Source of the DNA: Bdellovibrio svalbardensis
GTDB lineage: Bacteria; Bdellovibrionota; Bdellovibrionia; Bdellovibrionales; Bdellovibrionaceae
Direction: 5' to 3'
Length of the DNA: 64,000 nt
NCBI RefSeq assembly: GCF_029531655.1
Contig: NZ_JANRMI010000001.1
Coordinates: 868,001-932,000 of the forward strand
A model generated the notes under the pieces. That model saw nothing but the letters and a program-made list of their open reading frames with translations, had not been told where the DNA came from and did no database searches. Position 1 is the stretch's first letter, and each line of letters opens with the position of its first letter. Positions 8,485 through 17,797 of the stretch are shown one piece after another. A program made the position numbers and the translations under genes.

Positions 8485-9551
8485 GCAAAAGAAATATTGT
8501 GATTGCTGGTGGTGGAACCGGTGGACATATCTACCCAGGCATCGCGATTGCTCGGGCAATCCAAAAAGTGGATCCCAGTGTGGAGATTCACTTCGTAGGA
8601 ACGGCCCAAGGCCTTGAATCCAAAATTGTTCCTCGCGAGGGATTCCCTTTGCACCTGATCGAGTCTGGTCAGCTAAATGTCAAAAGCCCCATTAAGAAAA
8701 TCAAAACACTTTTGAAAATTCCTTACGGGCTTTGGCAGTCCATTCGATTGCTGATGCAGCTTAAGCCTTTGTACGTGATTGGTGTGGGAGGTTATGCCTC
8801 GGGACCCTTCGTGCTGGCAGCCAGCATGATTGGTTTTAACACCGCGATTTGGGAACCCAATGCGATGCCAGGAATGGCGAATCGTTTGCTTTCCCGCTTT
8901 GTGGATAAGTGCTTTGTGGTTTTCTCTGAAGCCGGAAAGTACTTGAAGAACGACACGGTGATCCCAGCGGGAATGCCGGTTCGTCAAGAGATTGAGGATG
9001 CAATTCACGATACGCAGAAGGATGAAAAATTCCATCTACTGGCTTTCGGTGGAAGCCAGGGCAGTCGTGTTATCAACTATTGCCTTAACGATGCTGTCAA
9101 ATTAGGCGGCGACTGGGTTAAAGATCTTTCTGTCGTCCATCAATTGGGAAAGCTCGATTACCAGGATGTTTCTGCAAAATATCAAGGGGCTCCTTGTGAA
9201 GTGCAGGTTCATGAATTTATTTTTGACATGCCCAAGTATTACAAATGGGCAGACATTATCGTCAGCCGTGGCGGAGCAAGTTCGATTGCTGAAGCGGCGG
9301 CGTTCGGGATCATTCCCATAATCATTCCATTGCCTGCAGCCGACGATCATCAGCAGAAAAATGCTGAAAGTCTTGTGGCTAAAAATGCCGGCCGCATGAT
9401 TTTGCAAAAAGACTTAACTCCAGAGCGTTTGATTTCAGAAGTTCAATCTTTGCGACAAGATAAAGCGTTGCGAGAGCAGATGGTTAGGAATATAAAGAGT
9501 CTCTATATTCCTCAGGCAGCGACAACGATCGCGAAGGAAATCTTACAATGA
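8481..9551 (+). CDS. murG: MurG, lipid II synthase (GlcNAc transferase)
   Basis: Membrane-associated GT-B glycosyltransferase that adds GlcNAc to lipid I. It is 356 residues from the ATG at 8481, which overlaps the ftsW stop as ATGA; an in-frame TTG 27 bp earlier is less likely. Motifs are IVIAGGGTGGHIYPGIAIA at the N-terminus, AFGGSQGSRVIN at the hinge and SRGGASSIAEAAAFGIIPI with PLPAADDHQQKNAE in the UDP-GlcNAc site. murC begins in another ATGA overlap, so ftsW-murG-murC form a tightly coupled unit. Confidence 0.97.
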   Translation: MSKRNIVIAGGGTGGHIYPGIAIARAIQKVDPSVEIHFVGTAQGLESKIVPREGFPLHLIESGQLNVKSPIKKIKTLLKIPYGLWQSIRLLMQLKPLYVIGVGGYASGPFVLAASMIGFNTAIWEPNAMPGMANRLLSRFVDKCFVVFSEAGKYLKNDTVIPAGMPVRQEIEDAIHDTQKDEKFHLLAFGGSQGSRVINYCLNDAVKLGGDWVKDLSVVHQLGKLDYQDVSAKYQGAPCEVQVHEFIFDMPKYYKWADIIVSRGGASSIAEAAAFGIIPIIIPLPAADDHQQKNAESLVAKNAGRMILQKDLTPERLISEVQSLRQDKALREQMVRNIKSLYIPQAATTIAKEILQ

Positions 9552-10909
9552 AGTTACAAAGCGCAAAATTTCATTTTGTTGGAGTGGGTGGCATCGGGAT
9601 GTGCGGCCTTGCTGAACTTTTGTACAATATTGGTGCGAAGGTCAGTGGCAGTGACATTTCCGAAAACGTGAATACAGAACGTCTCAAAGAAATGGGCGTA
9701 AAGATATTTAAAGGTCATGCCGCCTCCAATGTCGGCGACGCGGACGTTGTTGTGTATTCCAGTGCCATTCAATACGGAAACCCTGAAATCTCAGAGGCTC
9801 GGGCGCGACAAATCCCATTGATTCCAAGAGCGGAAGCCTTGGCTGAAATTATGCGTTTGAAGCGCGGGATTGCAGTCGCGGGAACTCATGGAAAGACCAC
9901 GACGACGTCAATGACGTCAGCGATCTTTCTTGAGGGAAACTTAAGCCCAACAATCGTGGTGGGTGGGCGTTTTGAGTTGATCAAATCAACTGCGATGCTG
10001 GGCACTGGCGAATGGATTGTGGCGGAAGCGGATGAGTCCGATGGCAGCTTCCACAAGCTATCACCTGAAATCGCAATTATTACGAATATCGATTCAGATC
10101 ATTTGGATCATTTTAAAACTTTCGAGAACTTGCAGAAGTCCTTCTATGACTTCGCCCTTAAAGTTCCGTTCTATGGAAAAGTCATTGCGTGTGGCGATGA
10201 TCCGATTGTTCGTCAAATCTTTGAAAACTTCCCAAAAAGAATTTTGTATTATGGATTTGATGAGCGAAATGACCTGGTTCTAAGCGGGGAGCAAGGAAAC
10301 TATTCATTGTATCGCAGTGATCGCTTGTTGGGGGCCCGTCATCTGGTAGGTAATTTTAAATTGAATGTTCCGGGCCGTCACAATGCTTTGAACGCGGTTG
10401 CCGCGATCTGCGCAGGGGTTGCCGCTGGAATTCCATTTAATACTTGTGCTGCTGGGTTGCAGCGCTTTGAAGGTGTGGATCGCAGATTCCACTTCAAAGG
10501 CGAAAAGAGCGGTATCAAGGTTTACGACGATTACGGACATCATCCCACAGAGGTGCGTGCAGTGATGCAGGCCTTCCGTGAAAAGTATCCCAAAAATCGA
10601 CTGGTGGTTTTCTTCCAGCCACATCGTTTTTCACGCACGCAACATTGCTGGCATGATTTCACGACAGCTTTCATGGAGGCGGATCAACTTCTGCTGACGG
10701 ATATCTATCCGGCAGGTGAAACGCCAATTCCGGGAGTGAACAGCGAAAAGCTCGCTCAAGAAATGAAGCATGAAAATGCGCACTATTTCTTGCGTGACGA
10801 AAAATCTTCGCAAAAAATCGTCTCTATGCTGAAAGACGGAGACGTCTTCATCACGCTGGGCGCCGGCGACGGCTGGAAACTTGGCTTGGATGTTCTTGAA
10901 AAGATCTAG
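9548..10909 (+). CDS. murC: MurC, UDP-MurNAc--L-alanine ligase
   Basis: Cytoplasmic ligase that adds the first L-Ala to UDP-MurNAc. It is 453 residues. It has the Rossmann start VGVGGIGMCGLAELL, the P-loop AGTHGKTTTTSM (about 112-123), ADESDGSFHKLSPEIAIITNID, VYDDYGHHPTEVRA and FFQPHRFSRTQ. Its start overlaps the murG stop (ATGA). murB or ftsQ usually follows murC. Here a terminator and 8.6 kb of unrelated, mostly minus-strand genes intervene. Confidence 0.97.
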   Translation: MKLQSAKFHFVGVGGIGMCGLAELLYNIGAKVSGSDISENVNTERLKEMGVKIFKGHAASNVGDADVVVYSSAIQYGNPEISEARARQIPLIPRAEALAEIMRLKRGIAVAGTHGKTTTTSMTSAIFLEGNLSPTIVVGGRFELIKSTAMLGTGEWIVAEADESDGSFHKLSPEIAIITNIDSDHLDHFKTFENLQKSFYDFALKVPFYGKVIACGDDPIVRQIFENFPKRILYYGFDERNDLVLSGEQGNYSLYRSDRLLGARHLVGNFKLNVPGRHNALNAVAAICAGVAAGIPFNTCAAGLQRFEGVDRRFHFKGEKSGIKVYDDYGHHPTEVRAVMQAFREKYPKNRLVVFFQPHRFSRTQHCWHDFTTAFMEADQLLLTDIYPAGETPIPGVNSEKLAQEMKHENAHYFLRDEKSSQKIVSMLKDGDVFITLGAGDGWKLGLDVLEKI

Positions 10910-10912
10910 TTA

Positions 10913-10942
10913 AAAAAGAGCGCCAGTGGCGCTCTTTTTTTT
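10913..10942. terminator. Bidirectional terminator after murC
   Basis: Stem GAGCGCC (10918-10924), loop AGT, GGCGCTC (10928-10934), flanked by an A-run and a T-run. It can serve murC and the convergent metalloprotease gene. Confidence 0.9.
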
Positions 10943-10966
10943 TGGTTGAAACTTTCAGCCCGGGTG

Positions 10967-12460
10967 TTACTTGCGCCCGCCTTTACCGCCACCCTTTGTT
11001 GATGAAGAACCGACGATATATGCAGCAGCACCGCTGGCCTTGTAGGCGGTTGCGCTGCTGTTTGTCGCAGTCGCACTAAAGCTGTAAGAACCAGATAACA
11101 CTGAAGTAGATGAGGTCACTGTCAATGTCGCAGATGCCGATGAACCTGCATTTATGGAAAGTGATGGAGATGTAAATGTTGAGTTAAAGCCGTTGAGCAA
11201 GGCACTCTGCAAGTTGAACGTTGAAGTGCCGCACTCTCCGCTGTCATTGTTTTTTATGCTGACTGCATAATTGAGTGCCGTCCCCGCTAAAGCAGTTTGA
11301 GTCGAAGGAGATATTGTTACTGTCGGATTGGCACGTGTGCATGGAGAAGTCAGAGTTATATTGACTGTGAGGCCCAAGCTGCTGGCAGATACAACCGACA
11401 GGCTAATCCCCGCAGCAGAATCAATATAGTTTTGCCCCACGACAAGTGCCCCGTCACGCAGATCATCGAAAGTGCCGCTCGAGCGACTTCCGGGGGTCAT
11501 ATCCAAAAGAAAAACAGCATCCGAACTTCCTTGATGTAAAGTAACACCACCAAAAATATTTTTCAGATCATAAAATGATCCAAAATTGTTAAGTCCGCTA
11601 TCAAAGCCGATCGGCTGACGATATTCTAAATAGTAATAAGTCTTTTCCGAACTGACGGGGTCCACACTTTTTAGAATTTTTAAAGCCTTGGATTTTGTTC
11701 CCAGACTCTCAAAAGGTTCAATCGTATAAAATCCACTCACAGTTACTGTCGTGATCAATGAACTCGAATTGGAATTGAGCCAACCAAGTTTTTCTTTTTG
11801 AGCAGCGTTAAAATGATAATTGTAAACCGTGCCGTTTGATGTGCCATTGCCACCGCCCATCGTATCCAGGACATCTCCATATTCAAGCCAAGGGCAGTTT
11901 CCACTCAGGGTGCCAGCATCGCAATTCATTCCGTGGGCGTGGTTCAATCCAAAATCATGTCCGATTTCATGCGAAACAATCCCCACGTTGAAATTGACAA
12001 CAAAGGGACCGTCATAAGCGGCGGCCTGGCTGCCACCCCAATTGCCACAATTGGAATTGCCGGGCGCTACATACAAAAATCGATTGTAGGTATTGAGGTT
12101 GATTCCAGCAGCGATTGCTGATTGTTGAGCATAAGAGGCAATCTTCGCGGTATCGCAAGACGAGGTCGAGCTCATTGGAATCGTGTACCAACCCGCGACC
12201 TTTCCAGTAAGCGACGTCTGGCCATAGGAGTTTTCTCTGTAAAAATTGGCAACACTTAATCCTGAACCAAACATGACATCTGTTGCTTGCGCCGCCGTGA
12301 ACGGTTGACTCGTAGGCATGTCTTGAAAATTTATAAGAAAGACCAAAATGTTTTGAACTCCTAGGGTGCTGGTTGCGGCTGAGCTAGACAGCGGCAGAGC
12401 TAAAAGGGAGACGGCAATCGGAACGTAAGCTCTGATAAGAAATCTTCTGAATGCATTCAT
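10967..12460 (-). CDS. Secreted metzincin metalloprotease (M11 gametolysin-like) with C-terminal Ig-like domain
   Basis: 497 residues from the ATG at 12460, chosen because GAGGAGG lies about 5 bases upstream and a signal peptide follows (MNAFRRFLIRAYVPIAVSLL, cleavage near SSAAT). The catalytic segment HEIGHDFGLNH fits the metzincin zinc site HExxHxxGxxH. DVLDTMGGG further on can be the Met-turn. This resembles peptidase family M11; the family assignment is tentative. The last ~120 residues are Ser/Thr-rich beta-sandwich sequence (NPTVTISPSTQTALAGTAL), then a basic tail GGGKGGRK. It is the last gene of the pilin-like operon, so it may be secreted or exposed with it. Confidence 0.85.
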   Translation of the reverse strand: MNAFRRFLIRAYVPIAVSLLALPLSSSAATSTLGVQNILVFLINFQDMPTSQPFTAAQATDVMFGSGLSVANFYRENSYGQTSLTGKVAGWYTIPMSSTSSCDTAKIASYAQQSAIAAGINLNTYNRFLYVAPGNSNCGNWGGSQAAAYDGPFVVNFNVGIVSHEIGHDFGLNHAHGMNCDAGTLSGNCPWLEYGDVLDTMGGGNGTSNGTVYNYHFNAAQKEKLGWLNSNSSSLITTVTVSGFYTIEPFESLGTKSKALKILKSVDPVSSEKTYYYLEYRQPIGFDSGLNNFGSFYDLKNIFGGVTLHQGSSDAVFLLDMTPGSRSSGTFDDLRDGALVVGQNYIDSAAGISLSVVSASSLGLTVNITLTSPCTRANPTVTISPSTQTALAGTALNYAVSIKNNDSGECGTSTFNLQSALLNGFNSTFTSPSLSINAGSSASATLTVTSSTSVLSGSYSFSATATNSSATAYKASGAAAYIVGSSSTKGGGKGGRK

Positions 12461-12507
12461 GTTTCCCTCCTCAGGCACTATTGGTTTCTCAGGCAAGTTA
12501 AACGAGG

Positions 12508-13476
12508 CTACGGGGTGACCGTAGTCTTAAACGTTAGGATGTTCGATAGGTTATTAACAGCACCGCCATCATTGACTTGAATTGAGATGGAAGCCACTCC
12601 GGAAGCTTTAGGTGTCAGGATCATTTGTCCTATCGAGTTAATGAAGCGATAGCATTTTACCTCGACAACATTTGTGTCTGAACTTTTACATTCCTGAAAA
12701 ACAAAGTCTTGATTTTCAGTCGGTGATCCAGAGTTTGAGTTGACTGCGATTTGCTTCGCGAAAGGCATTGGCAAAGTTTGATCCGCGATTGTGGCAAGAA
12801 TGGGAGGGTAGTTAAGTTTTATAGGATAGATAATTTTTTTTCTTGTTTCGGCTAACTTTTGAGTTCCAATCGGAGTTGCGACCAGTTCAATGGTCAGGTA
12901 ATCGGCATGATCACACTGGGGCAAACTGGCCGGGCAATGAGCTGTAAATTTTGTTGAGTAAGTATAGGCGCAGTTGCTCGGGACACTGGTGTTAGGGGTG
13001 CAGGGGGCGCCATTAATGTCAAAGTAAGCGGGGTTCGCGGCCGTTCCCGAGAGAGGAATGAGAGGGGGGAGTAGTGAAGGGGGGATCGGCTTCGAATTTG
13101 GATCGTAAAAAACAAAATCTGTGGCGACATCTGCAGTACAAAAAGATTTGGAGCAAATATTTGCCCCATCGGATTTCATATTTCCGCCCATGACGCAGGG
13201 ACAAAGGTCATCATTTATTAGACTTACCCTGGCGCTGATATCCAAAGAGAAATCGGAAGAGCTCATCTTCTGTTCTAAGTTTTGATTCTCAAGAACTCGT
13301 GATATTTTACTTTCATTTTGTCTATAATGCTTTTGAATTTCTAGCTGCGGTACCATGAGTATGAAAAGCATAAAGCCAGTCAGGCCAACGCAAACTGCTA
13401 TTTCCGTAAGAGTAAATCCCTTGTTATTCATACTCTTTAAATAGTCCTTGTTTTTGTCACCAGAGAAAAATTCCAT
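12508..13476 (-). CDS. Pseudopilin-like protein with type IV prepilin leader (paralogue of next gene at C-terminus)
   Basis: 322 residues. The N-terminus contains KG-FTLTEIAVCVGLTGFMLF, a prepilin peptidase site (G|F, E at +5) plus hydrophobic helix. The start at 13476 has AAGGA 6 bases upstream and gives a 20-residue leader; an internal ATG at 13431 would give a short classical leader. The C-terminal ~110 residues (SSDTNVVEVKCYRF... VNDGGAVNNLS...TVTP) closely parallel the end of the neighbouring pilin-like protein, suggesting a shared cadherin/Ig-like module. The gap to the upstream gene is 9 bp, so it is co-transcribed. Confidence 0.82.
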   Translation of the reverse strand: MEFFSGDKNKDYLKSMNNKGFTLTEIAVCVGLTGFMLFILMVPQLEIQKHYRQNESKISRVLENQNLEQKMSSSDFSLDISARVSLINDDLCPCVMGGNMKSDGANICSKSFCTADVATDFVFYDPNSKPIPPSLLPPLIPLSGTAANPAYFDINGAPCTPNTSVPSNCAYTYSTKFTAHCPASLPQCDHADYLTIELVATPIGTQKLAETRKKIIYPIKLNYPPILATIADQTLPMPFAKQIAVNSNSGSPTENQDFVFQECKSSDTNVVEVKCYRFINSIGQMILTPKASGVASISIQVNDGGAVNNLSNILTFKTTVTP

Positions 13477-13485
13477 GGGAAGTCC

Positions 13486-14427
13486 TTAAGGTGTGACAGT
13501 CACGTTAAAAAAAGCTTCCTTGGAAAGGTTGTTCTCAAGGCCGCCGTCATTAATTTGAAGGGCAACTTTGGCAGAGCCAATTCCTGTTGGCTTTAACTTG
13601 ATTTTTGCCGTTCCTGAAGAAAAGGGTGTATCAGGTGGGGTCGTAACTTGCACAACGCTGGAGTTAGAACTCTGACACTTTTCAAAGATAAAGTTTTGAA
13701 CCTCAGAGGGGTGCCCGGAATAACCTGTGATGCTGACCTCTGTCTCTGTTGCAGATGCCAATGATAACGTGATGTCAGGGACTGGAAGCACTGAGGGAGG
13801 ATAGTTGATGTTATTGAAATAGATGAGGGTGAAGTTTTGGTCTTTGATATTCTGACCTTTCACTTTGGTGTTTGGATTGGCTACAAGATGAACGGTGGCG
13901 ATAAGATGTTCGGCGTGATGGCAGGTCGTTTCGTTGCCAGGGCAGACAGCCGTATAAGTTCCACTGAGGCTGTAGCTGCAATCACTTAAATCAACCGTAT
14001 TGGCAGGGCACTGAGTGTTGTTTGCTTTGTACCAGACAGGAGCTGTGGGAGGGCCGATTAACCGAGCTTTTAGATTTAAATCAGAATTCGAGTCTGAAGG
14101 ATCTATAAAATAGAAGCCATCTTCATTGCCAGCATTGCAGCAATTCTCGGTACAAGTGCTGGTCGTGGTGCCGAATAGGCAGGAAGCAAGATTGCTATTG
14201 AGACTTAATCCACTGGATTCGGTTAAGCTATTTGGGGTTTTTAAGAAAGTTAAGATCTGATTTATACTAAACTGTCGGGAAAATCTATGATTGGCGTAGG
14301 ACACTCTGCTTTGCATATTCACGATGCTGTTGCTGTAGCTGACACAGAAAATCGAAGCTAGGACTACCAAGCCTAAGGCTAAAGGAAGTGTGGAGCCGCG
14401 TTTATTGAAGAGGAAACCTGTTTGCAT
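13486..14427 (-). CDS. PilX-like minor pilin candidate with C-terminal Ig-like module
   Basis: 313 residues. The N-terminus NKRGSTLPLALGLVVLASIF is a short basic segment, then Gly and a long hydrophobic helix as in PilX-type minor pilins, although the usual FTLxE is absent. The mature part has many cysteines (SCLFG, CTENCCNAGNEDGFYF). The C-terminal module (SSNSSVVQVTTPPD... INDGGLENNLSKEAFFNVTVTP) resembles that of the next gene. It is the middle gene of the minus-strand operon, 24 bp after the vWA gene and 9 bp before the next. Function is inferred only. Confidence 0.72.
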   Translation of the reverse strand: MQTGFLFNKRGSTLPLALGLVVLASIFCVSYSNSIVNMQSRVSYANHRFSRQFSINQILTFLKTPNSLTESSGLSLNSNLASCLFGTTTSTCTENCCNAGNEDGFYFIDPSDSNSDLNLKARLIGPPTAPVWYKANNTQCPANTVDLSDCSYSLSGTYTAVCPGNETTCHHAEHLIATVHLVANPNTKVKGQNIKDQNFTLIYFNNINYPPSVLPVPDITLSLASATETEVSITGYSGHPSEVQNFIFEKCQSSNSSVVQVTTPPDTPFSSGTAKIKLKPTGIGSAKVALQINDGGLENNLSKEAFFNVTVTP

Positions 14428-14451
14428 TCGAACTCGTCCTTTCCGTCGGAC

Positions 14452-16527
14452 CTATTTTAAATAGACCCTAATGACGTCATTCGGTAAAAGGACTCCCGGC
14501 TTAAATACCAATGTGGTCCCAGTTAACGAGTAATCGACGTTCGCCGTTAGCAAAATAGTCGTACCATTTCTGAGTAGTTCGACGGCATTTAGATTTGCAG
14601 CCACAACGGCTGTTAACTTGATATCGTTGGAAGCAAAAGAGGTGATCCAGGTATCCATTTGAGATAGTTGCGCCGAGTAGTCTGGTGAACAAATGGGCGT
14701 GGGTTTTGAGTTTATACCAGTTTTATTGCCAAGCGCTAAATAGCGAGTTCCTACGCTGGAACCGGTGGTCATGGGGCAAGTCGTTGCGTCGGTATGGACG
14801 ATCGGCATGTAAAAAAAGTTAGACAGATTGACATGATTTTTTAGGCTTTGATAGGTCGCTTCAATAGGATCTGAGATTCCAGGAATAATATCGTACTCAA
14901 TTTGAGTGGTTCCAACCGATTGATTGAACAAAGTTTCCCGACATGAGTTTGTGACATAGTTAATCGGGACTTGTAGTTGGCCATTTGTAACGTTTTCGCA
15001 TATGGGCTGTGGGCTCGGATAGTTGAGACCGAGTTTATGAGTTTGGTTAAAAGTGCGACAAGATTCAATGCTGTACCCAGCGCCTATTGTGTAGATGATG
15101 TTGGGGAGGAAGGTTTTAAAATATTTTGCAACCAGGGATTCGATTTCTGATTGGGACATAAGTGGAAGATCGGCACTGCAATCTGCAAGAGAAGCATAGC
15201 TTGGATTGTAAGGTAATATGGGACTTGCTACGCCAATGGTGTAAGTCCCTGGGGCTCCGTCAATCGTAACATTTGCGGTCACTCGTAGATTGCGCAATTG
15301 AACCTTGCCATTGTAGGTGTACATATTGTCAGACTGTTTGAATTCAGTCAGTTTGCCTTTTTTGCATTTGTTAGCCTGATGCCAAGGAATGCTGAAGTCG
15401 GTTTGGTCGTCTTCATTTGTGATGACCATAAAAACGGTTGGAGTAAATTGATCAAAGACAAAAGGCGCTTTGGTGCCAGGCATTTCCAAAAACTTAAGCA
15501 TTGTGCACAGAGGTGTATCGTTATCAATATTGGGAACATTAAAATACGAATCTATGAGGTTACGAAGAGATTGAACTTTATTCGCATGAAGAGTGGCGTC
15601 TTCATTCGGGATAAAAGGAAATATATGATTTATAGAATATGGTGATCCAATATAGGAAACGGGATCAAAGGTGCTGGTACTGGAGGTATCCATCCAATAG
15701 GTATTATCTATCATCTGAGAATAATAAACAAAGCCGGGCGGAATAGGATTGGGAATAGGAGAAACTTGATTCCCGGATCCATCGATATAGTATTGAGACC
15801 AAGCGGTATTAATGACTGTGGCCAAGCTATAAATACCAACGGTTACATTCATGTTAGAAAGTTTAATAATTAGATCGTCTAAGGCCACTTTGATCTGGTC
15901 TTTTGCGAAAATCATACTGTTAGAGTTATCTAGAAAAATGACCACGTTGACTGGACGGCCATTGGCGACGGTGGAGTCCGGCACGAAGGTCACAATATTG
16001 GTAAAATCGGGGCTCACAATTCCGCGCTTTTCTATGACTGCAGTTTTGAAATTGAGATAATTCAGGTAAGTTTTTGCTGTCACGGTGAAATAAGAAGCCC
16101 GATCACATGAGGTGGCGTTGTTAGGGCAGTGAACTCTAAAGGATAATTCGTTCGAGATGTTAGTGGCTGTATCACTGATGCTGGCAAATTTGAGAGGTAA
16201 TTTTGTGGATAAGTTAAAAGAAAAAAATGGGTATTCTTTGGTTGTGTCGCAGTCGATTTTATCTACGGTCATGCATTGCTGTAGTTGAATATTTTCAGGA
16301 AATTCTTTGAGGGCGCCGAAGTAGACGGGTTGCGTGACAAGCTTGAGCATCTCGGTGTTTTCAATTTCTCGGTCTACCTTGGCAGCTTCTTTGGCGACCG
16401 ACGAGCTCAACCATGTATTCATTGACGCGACACCGGTGACTACGACGCCGCAAATACCGATGGAGATCAGTATTTCGATTAATGTAAACCCACCGTTTTG
16501 CCACTTCAATTTATCGTTAGTGATCAC
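14452..16527 (-). CDS. Pseudopilin fused to von Willebrand factor A domain (putative pilus-tip adhesin)
   Basis: 691 residues from a GTG with GGGGAG about 8 bases upstream. The prepilin signal NGGFTLIEILISIGICGVVV lies at residues ~11-30 (cleavage after GG, Glu at +5). At ~200 a vWA fold begins, VNVVIFLDNSNSMIFAKDQI, with the MIDAS motif DxSxS as DNSNS. Further vWA-like strands (TVFMVITNEDDQTDFS) and several Cys pairs follow. The C-terminus is a small repeat-like segment (VELLRNGTTILLTANVDYSL). It is first in an operon with two more pilin-like genes and a metzincin. A pilin directly carrying a vWA domain suggests a tip or adhesion role, like vWA-bearing PilY1-type proteins; this is inference. 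Confidence 0.8.
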   Translation of the reverse strand: MITNDKLKWQNGGFTLIEILISIGICGVVVTGVASMNTWLSSSVAKEAAKVDREIENTEMLKLVTQPVYFGALKEFPENIQLQQCMTVDKIDCDTTKEYPFFSFNLSTKLPLKFASISDTATNISNELSFRVHCPNNATSCDRASYFTVTAKTYLNYLNFKTAVIEKRGIVSPDFTNIVTFVPDSTVANGRPVNVVIFLDNSNSMIFAKDQIKVALDDLIIKLSNMNVTVGIYSLATVINTAWSQYYIDGSGNQVSPIPNPIPPGFVYYSQMIDNTYWMDTSSTSTFDPVSYIGSPYSINHIFPFIPNEDATLHANKVQSLRNLIDSYFNVPNIDNDTPLCTMLKFLEMPGTKAPFVFDQFTPTVFMVITNEDDQTDFSIPWHQANKCKKGKLTEFKQSDNMYTYNGKVQLRNLRVTANVTIDGAPGTYTIGVASPILPYNPSYASLADCSADLPLMSQSEIESLVAKYFKTFLPNIIYTIGAGYSIESCRTFNQTHKLGLNYPSPQPICENVTNGQLQVPINYVTNSCRETLFNQSVGTTQIEYDIIPGISDPIEATYQSLKNHVNLSNFFYMPIVHTDATTCPMTTGSSVGTRYLALGNKTGINSKPTPICSPDYSAQLSQMDTWITSFASNDIKLTAVVAANLNAVELLRNGTTILLTANVDYSLTGTTLVFKPGVLLPNDVIRVYLK

Positions 16528-16689
16528 TGGTGTTTCTCCCCGTCACTACTCTTATCGACATAAATGCGAGGTGTATTTATGATTTGCGAACTAAAGATGC
16601 TCCCAGGATTTCTTGAGAATTACTGTCGTTCAGAATCGCCAGGGGGTGATCTTGCGTTTCAAAGAAGAACAGGTCTCATTGCAATTCGG

Positions 16690-17151
16690 TCATAAGATTT
16701 GAAGGATGAGCCGAACTTCCTCTCGGAGTTTTTTAAAGTGAGAGCCTTCCCAGTAAACACGGTGACAGGTAGGGCATTCAAAGAAGTTCTGGTAAAAGCG
16801 GAAGGTGTTTGGGTCTACGCGGTCTTTGAGCGATTCCTTTGGAATTTTTGCGATGATCGTATTGCATTCAAAGCATCTTGATAAAGGAATATTTCCCAAG
16901 TCCGAAAATGTCTTTAAAATTTCGATAAGTTGTTCTTGCGGTTTCTCACTTTGGACAAGATAAGCTTCGCCAGAGGGAATCGTTCGGTAGAACTTCTGAT
17001 CTTTGGTCAAAATAATTCGCTTCTGTGAGGCCGCCGCAAAATAGATTTCTTTGTCAGAGGTTTCCTTTAGGGCGATGGAGTCCACACCCATCATGCGGAG
17101 CTTTCTTAATAGACCCAAGAGATTTTCGTCGACCAAAAAGGCGATGTTCAT
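16690..17151 (-). CDS. Mut7-C RNase-domain protein (PIN-like fold with zinc ribbon)
   Basis: 153 residues. The N-terminus FLVDENLLGLLRKLRMMGVDS and IILTKDQKFYR match the PIN-like Mut7-C domain, in which early Asp and later Asp residues form the metal site. The C-terminus is a zinc ribbon with CFEC and CPTC pairs followed by RVYWEGSHFKKL, the hallmark of the family. Mut7-C proteins are predicted RNases, but no substrate is established here. It is a lone minus-strand gene; 162 bp with no clear feature separate it from the vWA gene. Confidence 0.88.
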   Translation of the reverse strand: MNIAFLVDENLLGLLRKLRMMGVDSIALKETSDKEIYFAAASQKRIILTKDQKFYRTIPSGEAYLVQSEKPQEQLIEILKTFSDLGNIPLSRCFECNTIIAKIPKESLKDRVDPNTFRFYQNFFECPTCHRVYWEGSHFKKLREEVRLILQIL

Positions 17152-17339
17152 AATAGAGATTCCATATTCAAAGATTATCTTCCTTCTAGCTTTGTGTTTT
17201 TCGAATTGCTAAATGCCATAGATTCCAATTGCTTCAAAGCAAGTACATGTATTGCTCCCGACCTATCTTGTCCCACGACGGAACTTTATCTAAATTGATT
17301 TTTCAAGTTTAACGACTCAATAAAGTCGAAGGAGTGATT

Positions 17340-17738
17340 ATGGAAATGTCTAAAGAAACACCAGTGGGACCATCTAAAGATACAATGGAGGTTGGCCGCA
17401 AGCTCGTAGAGCTTTGCAAGAAGGGCGACAACATGAAGGCGGTTGAGACACTTTATTCACCTGATATCGAGAGCATTGAGGCGATGCAGATGCCAGGCAT
17501 GGGCAAGGAAAAAGGTCTTGAAGCGGCAATAAAGAAAAATCGTATGTGGATGGACGAGAATGAAGTCAACTCGATGAGTGTGGAAGGGCCTTTTCCTCTG
17601 GGGGATCGTTTTGCAGTTCACTATAAATACGATACGACAAATCGAAAGTCGAAAGAACGCATGAAGATGGAAGAGGTGGCACTCTATCAAGTGAAGAATG
17701 GGAAAATCGTGAAAGAGGAGTTCTTCTACACGATGTAG
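17340..17738 (+). CDS. SnoaL/NTF2-like small protein
   Basis: 132 residues from the ATG at 17340, five bases after AAGGAG (17329-17334); a GTG at 17334 lies inside that site. The pattern of an N-terminal helix (VGRKLVELCKKGDNMKAVETLYSPDIESIEA), a central KGLEAAIKKNRMWMD helix and three strands ending VALYQVKNGKIVKEEFFYTM matches SnoaL/NTF2-like cone folds. These serve as enzymes or ligand binders; no catalytic residues can be assigned. A small hairpin (CGACT...AGTCG) sits just before the Shine-Dalgarno. Confidence 0.75.
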   Translation: MEMSKETPVGPSKDTMEVGRKLVELCKKGDNMKAVETLYSPDIESIEAMQMPGMGKEKGLEAAIKKNRMWMDENEVNSMSVEGPFPLGDRFAVHYKYDTTNRKSKERMKMEEVALYQVKNGKIVKEEFFYTM

Positions 17739-17744
17739 GAAGCG

Positions 17745-17776
17745 ATCGGCTGAGTATCTTTGGAGGCTCAGCCGAT
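17745..17776. terminator. Hairpin terminator between convergent NTF2-like and chemoreceptor genes
   Basis: Ten-base arms ATCGGCTGAG and CTCAGCCGAT with a 12-base loop, located between the two stop codons. The T-run is weak (TTTC). Confidence 0.6.
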
Positions 17777-17797
17777 TTCAATCCAGATTAGAGATTC

